Under the pieces are notes generated by a model that was not told the origin of the DNA, made no database searches, and worked only from the letters and a program-made list of their open reading frames with translations. From an uncultured Planctomycetaceae bacterium (lineage in GTDB: Bacteria > Planctomycetota > Planctomycetia > Pirellulales > Pirellulaceae): 33,814 nt of DNA. Below are positions 8,897 through 16,191 of this stretch, in pieces (within the stretch, counting starts at the first letter, position 1; each line of letters begins with the position of its first letter). The DNA is taken from positions 1 to 33,814 of the forward strand of contig CAIXSC010000301.1 of the NCBI GenBank assembly GCA_903921945.1. Direction: 5' to 3'. Both the position numbers and the translations under genes were made by a program.

Positions 8897-9646
8897 GTGA
8901 AGCGGGCCCTTATCAGCGACATCCATGGCAATTACGAGGCTCTCAAGGCCGTCCTGGCGGATATTCGTGCCCAAGGGGCGACGGAGATTTATTGCCTCGG
9001 CGACATTGTCGGCTACGGCCCCAATCCGTGCGAATGCGTGGACGAAATCCGGCTTCGCTGCAAAGTCGTGATTTGCGGCAATCACGACCACGCGGCACTC
9101 TGGGACCCCAACGGCTTCAATCCGGTCGCGCTGCGAGCTATCTACTGGACCCGCGAACAACTGGACAGCCGCGGCTCCCGCAGCCTGATCAACGAGCGAT
9201 GGGACTGGCTCACCAATCTGCCAAGATCGCGTCAAGAGCCCAACCTGCTCTTTGTACACGGTTCAGCTCGGGATCCGCTGAATGAATATGTGTTCCCCGA
9301 GGATATTTATAAACCCGATAAGCTCGAACTGCTCTTTTCCCGGGTCGAACGTTATTGCTTTCAGGGCCACACCCACCTGCCCGGCGTGTTCACCACCGGA
9401 AGATCGTTCATCCGACCCAGCGAATGCGATTACGAGTACCCGCTCACCCAGGACAAGCTCATTGTCAATGTCGGGTCCGTGGGCCAGCCACGCGACGATG
9501 ATCCGCGCGCCTGCTATGTTCTGCTGACCGACGATAAAATCATTTTTCGCCGCGTGCCCTACGATGTGAACGTTACGGCGAATCGTATCTATGGCATCGC
9601 CGAGTTGGACAATGTGCTCGGCGACCGCATCAAGACGGGGCGTTGA
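8897..9646 (+). CDS. Metallophosphoesterase (copy 1 of tandem triplet)
   Basis: KRALISDIHGNYEALKAV, CLGDIVGYGPNP, VVICGNHDHAAL, LLFVHGSARDPLNEYVF, CFQGHTHLPGVF. GTG start at 8897 aligns with copy 3. Confidence 0.92.
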   Translation: MKRALISDIHGNYEALKAVLADIRAQGATEIYCLGDIVGYGPNPCECVDEIRLRCKVVICGNHDHAALWDPNGFNPVALRAIYWTREQLDSRGSRSLINERWDWLTNLPRSRQEPNLLFVHGSARDPLNEYVFPEDIYKPDKLELLFSRVERYCFQGHTHLPGVFTTGRSFIRPSECDYEYPLTQDKLIVNVGSVGQPRDDDPRACYVLLTDDKIIFRRVPYDVNVTANRIYGIAELDNVLGDRIKTGR

Positions 9647-9732
9647 CGCTCGTTGCGACGGTGCAATCCGCCTCAAGCCCGGCCTTCACGCCGACCGTAG
9701 CCCAAACTGTCCGCAACTCGCGCCCCCCCCCG

Positions 9733-9812
9733 CCAGTCACATCGTTCGCCAGTCACATCGTTCGCCAGTCACATCGTTCGCCATTCACGCTTCCCGCCAT
9801 TCACGTCGCCCA
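9733..9812. repeat. 16-bp tandem repeat (CCAGTCACATCGTTCG x3 perfect, followed by two degenerate units) between metallophosphoesterase copies 1 and 2
   Basis: Perfect units at 9733-9748, 9749-9764 and 9765-9780; degenerate CCATTCACGCTTCCCG and CCATTCACGTCGCCCA follow. Confidence 0.95.
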
Positions 9813-9887
9813 CCTGCTCTCCCCGGCAGTTCGTCTGACTCCCAGCTTCGCCGCTTGCGTGGCGCTGCGTTTCCAGCCGCCGATTCC

Positions 9888-10730
9888 ATGCGTTTCGCCA
9901 TTCTCAGCGACATCCACGGCAACCTCGAAGCGCTACGAGCGGTCGCTGAGGACATCGATCGCTCGAACGTGGACGAAATCATCTGTCTCGGCGACTCGAT
10001 CGGCTACGGTCCCAATCCGGCCGAGTGTTTAGATTGGGTCCGGGAGCACTGCTATGCATTGCTGGGAAACGCCGAGGAGGCCGTGCTCTTCCACCCGTCC
10101 TCGGGAGGCGAAGCCGATTCGCCCGTAGTCGCCTGGACCCGCCTGGCATTGGGAATGGCGCTGGAATCGCCACGGCCACCGCTTTCGCGACATCCGAATC
10201 CGACGGAACCGTTCGCGATGGTCGGCGACGACGGCGAGATGGGTCATACGGGTCCGGAGGGCTATCGCCATGGTCGCGAGCGTCGTGACTACCTGGAGTC
10301 ACTGCCTCGGGTCGGTTGGCGTGCGGACGCGCTGCTCGTTCACGCCTCGCCTCGCAATCCGCTTCACGAGTACCTGCTGCCGGGTTGCGTCGATGCGGCC
10401 GCGGCTTTCGAGACGCTCTTCCATCTGTTTCCACGTTGGGCCTTTGTCGGCCATACGCATCTGCCCGGCGTTTTCACCGAGGATCGCCGCTTTGTTTCCG
10501 CCGCGGCCAGTCCGGTCTTCACCCTGACCGGTCAACGAGCGCTCGTGAATGTGGGGTCGGTAGGCCAGCCGCGGGATGGCGACCCGCGGGCCTGCTACGT
10601 CCTTTGGGAGGAAGACCGAGTGGCTTTCCAGCGCCTCGAATACGATCTGGCCGCGTTCCTCGCCAAGACCCGACTGCACCCGGAATTGGCCAGCCCACAA
10701 ACCATGCGTTGGTTTCCGGCCGCCACTTGA
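9888..10730 (+). CDS. Metallophosphoesterase-like protein (copy 2), with GNAE replacing the GNH[D/E] motif
   Basis: RFAILSDIHGNLEALRAV, CLGDSIGYGPNPAECLD, YALLGNAEEAVLF (motif III altered), LLVHASPRNPLHEYLL, FVGHTHLPGVF. Start set to ATG 9888 by alignment with flanking copies. Confidence 0.9.
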   Translation: MRFAILSDIHGNLEALRAVAEDIDRSNVDEIICLGDSIGYGPNPAECLDWVREHCYALLGNAEEAVLFHPSSGGEADSPVVAWTRLALGMALESPRPPLSRHPNPTEPFAMVGDDGEMGHTGPEGYRHGRERRDYLESLPRVGWRADALLVHASPRNPLHEYLLPGCVDAAAAFETLFHLFPRWAFVGHTHLPGVFTEDRRFVSAAASPVFTLTGQRALVNVGSVGQPRDGDPRACYVLWEEDRVAFQRLEYDLAAFLAKTRLHPELASPQTMRWFPAAT

Positions 10731-10804
10731 CCCTGGCCCACGGCGGGCCGTATCTTGCGGGCTTTTACCAGGGTTATTCCCGGCGCCCGCGGAGGGCGTA
10801 AGTC

Positions 10805-11551
10805 GTGAAACGGGCGATTATCAGCGACATCCACGGCAACCTGGAGGCTCTCCAGGCGGTGCTCGGTGATATTCGCGCACAGGGGATCGAGCAAATCGTC
10901 TGCTTGGGCGATGTCATCGGCTACGGTCCCAATCCGCTCGAATGCCTTGATCTGGCCATGGATTTCCAGATCTGCGTCGCGGGCAACCATGACGAAGCCG
11001 CTTGGCTCAGTCCCGACGGCTTCAGCAGCGCGGCCGAACGCGCCGTCTTCTGGACCCGCACACAACTGGAACGCGGCGGCCCGCCCGATATCTCGGCCCG
11101 GCGTTTGCGCTTCCTGATGAACCTTAAGCAGATCGAACGCGACGGACGCGTTACCTTCGTCCATGGCTCCGTCCGCAACCCACTCAACGAATACGTGTTC
11201 CCTGACGACATCCACAACCCGCGGAAAATGGAACGGCTGTTTTCCCTCATCGAACACTACTGCTTCCAAGGACATACCCACGTTCCCGGTGTGTTCACCG
11301 CCGCTGGCAAGTTCGCTCGTCCCGCGGAAATCGGCTTCCGCGTGGCACTCGGCACTGAAAAACTGATGATCAATGTCGGCAGCGTCGGCCAACCCCGCGA
11401 CGGCGATCCCCGCTCCAGCTACGTGGTCCTGGACGGCGATCGCGTTGAGTTCCGTCGCGTCGCCTACCCGGTCGAAGTGACGGTTCGCAAAATTCACGAA
11501 ATCCACGATCTCGACGACTTTCTCGGCGATCGACTCCGCGAAGGCCGGTAA
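10805..11551 (+). CDS. Metallophosphoesterase (copy 3 of tandem triplet)
   Basis: KRAIISDIHGNLEALQAVLGDIRAQG, CLGDVIGYGPNPLECLD, VAGNHDEAAWL, VHGSVRNPLNEYVFPDDIHNP, CFQGHTHVPGVF. Confidence 0.93.
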   Translation: MKRAIISDIHGNLEALQAVLGDIRAQGIEQIVCLGDVIGYGPNPLECLDLAMDFQICVAGNHDEAAWLSPDGFSSAAERAVFWTRTQLERGGPPDISARRLRFLMNLKQIERDGRVTFVHGSVRNPLNEYVFPDDIHNPRKMERLFSLIEHYCFQGHTHVPGVFTAAGKFARPAEIGFRVALGTEKLMINVGSVGQPRDGDPRSSYVVLDGDRVEFRRVAYPVEVTVRKIHEIHDLDDFLGDRLREGR

Positions 11552-11599
11552 CCCATCGCCCGCACCGATCCCGAAAGTTTGGAAAAGGAAACACCGGCA

Positions 11600-14149
11600 G
11601 TGGAAAAGCGTCTCGCCCTGTTCTGTCTGCTCGCCGCGCTCATCTTGGGCGGAAACCTCTTGCTGCAGACTTGGCTGCAGCAGTCCCGCGAACCCGATGG
11701 ACAAATCGCCGCTGCCCCAGACGGCGGCTCGGAAAACGGCGGCTCGAACACCGGCGATGCGCCTTCCCAAGCGAAGCAGGACAACGCCAGCAAGGCCGAC
11801 GCCAGCAAGGACAATGCCAACAAGGACGGCACTAGCAAGGACGGCACTAGCAAGGACGGCACTAGCAAGGACGGCACTAGCAAGGACGACGCCAGCACGA
11901 ACGGCACTGCCAAGGACGGTTCAGGAACGGGTGGTTCCGCAAAGGCGTCGGGCGAGCCAGCGAACGCCGCAGGCAAGCCGGCCTCCGAGGCGATCGCGCC
12001 GCGACCGCCTGCTGTCCGCAAGACGCTCGGGTCACTCGATCCCGCCTCCGGTTATCGCTTGCTAGCGACCTTTCACAGCGTTGGGGCGATTGTCGAGCGG
12101 ATCGAACTGTTACCAACCCAGTATCGCGACCTCGATGACAATTTTGGTTATCTCGGCCATTTGGCGTTGGCGCCTGCGAGCGAAGGCGGGGCCCGCATCG
12201 GCGTCGTCGGTCCTGGCACGCCCGCAGCCCTGGCCCAATCCGACAATCCGGCCGAACCGCCCGGGCTGGCGGCGGGTGATCTGCTCGAATCGGTGGATGG
12301 GGTGGTCATCGAATCCAACCAAGCCTTGCGCCAGATCCTACAAAAGACCAAACCTGGCGATCCGTTGAAATTGCGAGTTCGTCGCGATGGCAAGACTCGC
12401 GATTACACGGCGCAACTCGGAATTCCCCCGCTAGCCGTGATTCGCCCCGAGCCTCAGACCGACTTCGAAGCGGCGCAGTCCCGGCCCGGTTCGTTTCTCC
12501 TCTCGCTCGACTCGCTCACCCAAAGTGGAAAATCCGCCACCGTTCCGTTCGGGGCGCGTGAATTGCGACAACTACCGTCGCTCGAGAATGCCACCTGGGA
12601 AGTCTCTCGGGCCGATGCCGATCTCGTTGAGTTCCGTTACCGATTGACCGCCGAGCAGCTCAAGGCGATCGAGCAAACCGGTGAGCTGGAGGTGATCAAA
12701 CGCTTTAAGCTGCCCCGCCCTGCCCAGGACGCGTCCGCCGCAGCCAATCCGCTTGGATTCCATTTGGATTTCGACGTCGAACTGCGATCAACAGGTCCCG
12801 GCGATCGTCGCGTGTCCTACCGGCTTCAAGGCCCCACTGGCCTGCCGCTCGAAGGCTGGTGGTACATGAGCAAGAGCGGCACCCGCGATGTCGTCATCAA
12901 CACCGATCACGGCGGACAACAATGGTCCCGGGCCCCGGAGTTGTATTCGAAGGCCGTTAATGAACCGGAGACGCCCACGAAATCACTGTTCTCCGATATC
13001 GAGTCGGCGCCACACCGCGCGGTTCGCTACCTCGGATGTGACGCCAACTATTTCTCCGTGCTGCTCATGCCTCGGCCAGACGCCGAGGGCAATTCGGCCG
13101 TGTTCCAACGCGCTTCGGCCTTTGCCGTCGGCGAGCCGACCCTTGTTCCCAAGAGCCACAATCGGACCATCGACACAAGTTTCGAATTGGTCAGCGACGC
13201 GGTCGCCGTCTCGAACGACAAGCCGCGCATCGACAGCTACCGCATTTTCGCCGGTCCGAAAGACTCCGACGTCCTGTTCGCCTACGACGCCGAGGCCACC
13301 GACGCCAAAGCCTCGCTGGACACCGCTTATCTCAACGATTACGGCTGGTTCGGCGCCATCTCGCGGCCGCTCGCCCGCGTGCTCCACTTCTACTACGACC
13401 TCGTGGGAAACTATGGCCTGGCGATCGTCATGTTGACCCTGACCGTGCGGAGCTGCCTGTTGCCCATCAGTTATCGGGCGACAAAGAGCGCCAAGCAGAT
13501 GCAGGAACTGCAGCCCGAATTGAAGAAGATCGCGGAGAAATACAAAGACGAGCCGCAAAAGCGGGTCCAGGCGCAGCAGCAACTGTTCCGCGATCGCAAC
13601 GTCAGTCCTTTTGGCGGCTGTTTGCTCGCCCTTTGCCAGATCCCGATTTTCATTGGACTTTACCGCTGCCTGTCGCTCGATATTGAACTGCGGGGCGCTC
13701 CGCTACTGGGAGGCTTCGAATGGTGCTCCAACCTTTCCGGGCCGGACTTGCTGCTGTACTGGAAAGAGTATTTGCCGGCGTGGCTCGGCGATGAAACGGG
13801 CTACTTGGGCCCCTATATCAATCTATTGCCGTTGATCACCATCGGGCTGTTTCTCGTCAACCAAAAGTTCCTCACCCCGCCCGCAACCGATGAACAGACG
13901 TTGATGCAGCAAAAGGTGATGAAATTCATGACGGTCTTTATGGGCGTCATGTTCTTCAAAGTCGCATCGGGCCTATGTGTCTATTTCATCGCTTCCAGTT
14001 GCTGGAGCTTGGCTGAACACAAGATCCTCCGACGTGGATCCCCGCCTCCTGGCGGCGGCCCCGCTTCCACTGGCGCGACGACAACTTCCGCCCCGGCGAC
14101 TCCGGCGAAAAAGGTCGAAGAGAAGCCAGCCAAACGGCGCAAACGTTAG
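11600..14149 (+). CDS. yidC: Membrane protein insertase YidC with an embedded PDZ-like domain in the periplasmic region
   Basis: N-terminal TM EKRLALFCLLAALILGGNLLL; C-terminal 60KD_IMP domain NYGLAIVMLTLTVRSCLLPISYRATKSAKQMQELQPELKKI...NVSPFGGCLLALCQIPIFIGLYRCLS; followed by mnmE (classical neighbour). Start GTG 11600 or TTG 11579. Confidence 0.94.
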   Translation: MEKRLALFCLLAALILGGNLLLQTWLQQSREPDGQIAAAPDGGSENGGSNTGDAPSQAKQDNASKADASKDNANKDGTSKDGTSKDGTSKDGTSKDDASTNGTAKDGSGTGGSAKASGEPANAAGKPASEAIAPRPPAVRKTLGSLDPASGYRLLATFHSVGAIVERIELLPTQYRDLDDNFGYLGHLALAPASEGGARIGVVGPGTPAALAQSDNPAEPPGLAAGDLLESVDGVVIESNQALRQILQKTKPGDPLKLRVRRDGKTRDYTAQLGIPPLAVIRPEPQTDFEAAQSRPGSFLLSLDSLTQSGKSATVPFGARELRQLPSLENATWEVSRADADLVEFRYRLTAEQLKAIEQTGELEVIKRFKLPRPAQDASAAANPLGFHLDFDVELRSTGPGDRRVSYRLQGPTGLPLEGWWYMSKSGTRDVVINTDHGGQQWSRAPELYSKAVNEPETPTKSLFSDIESAPHRAVRYLGCDANYFSVLLMPRPDAEGNSAVFQRASAFAVGEPTLVPKSHNRTIDTSFELVSDAVAVSNDKPRIDSYRIFAGPKDSDVLFAYDAEATDAKASLDTAYLNDYGWFGAISRPLARVLHFYYDLVGNYGLAIVMLTLTVRSCLLPISYRATKSAKQMQELQPELKKIAEKYKDEPQKRVQAQQQLFRDRNVSPFGGCLLALCQIPIFIGLYRCLSLDIELRGAPLLGGFEWCSNLSGPDLLLYWKEYLPAWLGDETGYLGPYINLLPLITIGLFLVNQKFLTPPATDEQTLMQQKVMKFMTVFMGVMFFKVASGLCVYFIASSCWSLAEHKILRRGSPPPGGGPASTGATTTSAPATPAKKVEEKPAKRRKR
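11783..11917 (+). repeat. 15-bp tandem repeat, nine units (four identical GGCACTAGCAAGGAC plus five degenerate), in frame in yidC after TM1
   Basis: Perfect units at 11828, 11843, 11858 and 11873; encode (D/N)(G/A)(T/S)SK(D)-type repeats NASKA DASKD NANKD GTSKD x4 DASTN GTAKD. Confidence 0.95.
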
Positions 14150-14158
14150 GCGCGGGCG

Positions 14159-15922
14159 ATGTTTGGCCGCGACGACACGATTGCCGCCATCGCCTCGCCG
14201 CCGGGTGGCGGCCTCCGCGGAATCGTGCGCGTGAGCGGCCCCGCCACCGAATCGATCTGGCGCACGTTTTGTGAACCGCGTTCCCCGGTTTCGGCAACGG
14301 CCGCCCGTGTCGTGTCGGTATCCGTGCGATTACCGGCCCCGTGGCCGCCAATCCAAGCGCTACTCTGCTGGTGGCCCGGGCCGCGCAGCTACACGCGGCA
14401 ACCCGTCGCTGAACTGCATTTGCCGGGTTCGCCGCCGCTCTTGGACGCGGTCCTGGCCGCCATCTGCCACGCGGGCGCCCGCTTGGCGGAACCGGGCGAG
14501 TTTACCTTGCGCGCCTTCCTGTCCGGACGAATGGATTTGACGCAAGCGGAAGCGGTGCTCGGCGTCATCGACGCCCGCGGTCAACGCGAATTGGAAACAG
14601 CGCTCGAACAACTCGCCGGTGGACTCGCCAGCCCCTTGCACAACCTTCGCCAGCGCCTCGTCCACACGCTCGCCGAACTGGAGGCCGGACTGGACTTCGT
14701 CGAGGAGGACATCGAGTTCGTTTCCGCCCGCCAGTTGCACGATCAGCTAACCGCGGGACTGGACGAGGTCGAGCGATTGCGGACGCGGCTTCGATCGCGA
14801 GCGGCGGCCGGCGGCTTGCCCCGAGTCTTCCTGCTGGGGCCGCCCAATGCCGGCAAAAGCAGCCTGTGGAACACGCTCGTCGGCGAACCGGCCGCGCTCG
14901 TGGCCGACCGCCCTGGAACGACTCGCGACTACCTGGAACGCGAAACGAACTTCAACGGATATCGCTGCGTCGTCGTCGACACAGCCGGCCTGGAGGCAAC
15001 CAGCGGCGACGATCCGATCGGCGAAGCCGCTCAGCGAGCGACGCTAAAACAAGGTGAACGGGCCGAATTACGATTGGTCTGCCGCGAAGCCACGTCAGCC
15101 ACTCGTTTCCGCGCCAACACGAGCAACCTGTTGGCATACGCCGACACGCCACAATCCGACACGCCACAATCCAATACGCCTGGCGTAGATTCGCCGCACC
15201 CTTATTCGCCGCACCCTTATTCGCCGCTCGCCGATGCGCCGGACGCCGGACACGCGGCGAGCGATGGAGCCGCCGACGCTAAAACCGCTGAGCCCGCTGA
15301 AACAGGTGAAACCGCTAAAACAGGTGAAACCGCTAAAACAGGTGAAACCGCTAAAACCGACGCGGAAACCGATCAGGACATCACGCGGCTGGCCGTCTGG
15401 ACCAAAGTCGATCAACTGGCGAGCCGTCCGCAAGACAGTGCGGGCGAAGTTTGGGTGAGCAGCCTAACGGGGACGGGGTTGGACGAACTGCGTCGGCGGA
15501 TCGTCGAGCGACTGGAGCGTCTGGCCGACGCCGAGTCCGCCGTGGTCGCAGGCACCGCGGCGCGATGCCAGGAAAGTCTCCGACGGGCCTCCGAGTCACT
15601 CGCGCGTGCCATCGCTTTGGCCCGCACCGCCGCGGGATTGGATCGGGCACTTCCAGCGCTCTCCAGTAGCGGCAATCCCACCGCACACGGCGAGATTGAG
15701 CGTGCTGGCGAGACCGAGAGTGACGGCGAGCACGACCAATCCGGCGACCACGAACGTCTCGGCTTTCAGGTTGGCGACAGCGTTTACGGCAGTCATGGCC
15801 GCGACGAATACATCGCGGCCGAGCTAAGGCTAGCGCTCGATGCGCTCGGCCAAGTCGCCGGCGCCGTGCATACGGAAGACATCCTGGACGTGGTCTTCAG
15901 CCGCTTCTGCATCGGCAAGTAA
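14159..15922 (+). CDS. mnmE: tRNA modification GTPase MnmE (TrmE) with large low-complexity insertions
   Basis: MFGRDDTIAAIASPPGGGLRGIVRVSGP, FTLRAFLSGRMDLTQAEAVLGVIDA, GPPNAGKSSLWNTLVG (G1), DRPGTTRDYLE (G2), DTAGLE (G3), TKVD (G4), C-terminal FCIGK. Confidence 0.95.
   Translation: MFGRDDTIAAIASPPGGGLRGIVRVSGPATESIWRTFCEPRSPVSATAARVVSVSVRLPAPWPPIQALLCWWPGPRSYTRQPVAELHLPGSPPLLDAVLAAICHAGARLAEPGEFTLRAFLSGRMDLTQAEAVLGVIDARGQRELETALEQLAGGLASPLHNLRQRLVHTLAELEAGLDFVEEDIEFVSARQLHDQLTAGLDEVERLRTRLRSRAAAGGLPRVFLLGPPNAGKSSLWNTLVGEPAALVADRPGTTRDYLERETNFNGYRCVVVDTAGLEATSGDDPIGEAAQRATLKQGERAELRLVCREATSATRFRANTSNLLAYADTPQSDTPQSNTPGVDSPHPYSPHPYSPLADAPDAGHAASDGAADAKTAEPAETGETAKTGETAKTGETAKTDAETDQDITRLAVWTKVDQLASRPQDSAGEVWVSSLTGTGLDELRRRIVERLERLADAESAVVAGTAARCQESLRRASESLARAIALARTAAGLDRALPALSSSGNPTAHGEIERAGETESDGEHDQSGDHERLGFQVGDSVYGSHGRDEYIAAELRLALDALGQVAGAVHTEDILDVVFSRFCIGK
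15143..15358 (+). repeat. Cluster of three in-frame tandem arrays in mnmE: 15-bp GACACGCCACAATCC, 15-bp CCGCACCCTTATTCG, 18-bp GGTGAAACCGCTAAAACA
   Basis: Arrays at 15143-15187, 15194-15238 (each two perfect plus one degenerate unit) and 15305-15358 (three units), encoding DTPQS, PHPYS and GETAKT repeats between G3 and G4. Confidence 0.93.
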
Positions 15923-16191
15923 CTTGTCCAGTCACCGTCTACGGCTTGGAAACAGTTCTCGCGGGTTTGGGGGATGGCAGGCTCGTTGACGGCCATCTGG
16001 CGTGAAAGGAATTCGTCGCTCCGATCTGTCTCAGGCGGGATGTTTCGACGCTGGACATTTTCCAGGTCGCTTGCTGTAATGCCTAAGGAAGGCGGTGCGT
16101 TCCTTTAACGTCGAGGGAATTCCGCGCACGCCACCAGTCCGGCTGAGACGTTCCACGCCGCCGGGCTCCCGCCGAATGTGAGGGTCGAAAC

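Noticed and set aside
9733-9812. CRISPR-like repeat array
   Set aside because: The 16-bp units are directly adjacent with no spacers, and there are no cas genes; it is a simple tandem repeat.
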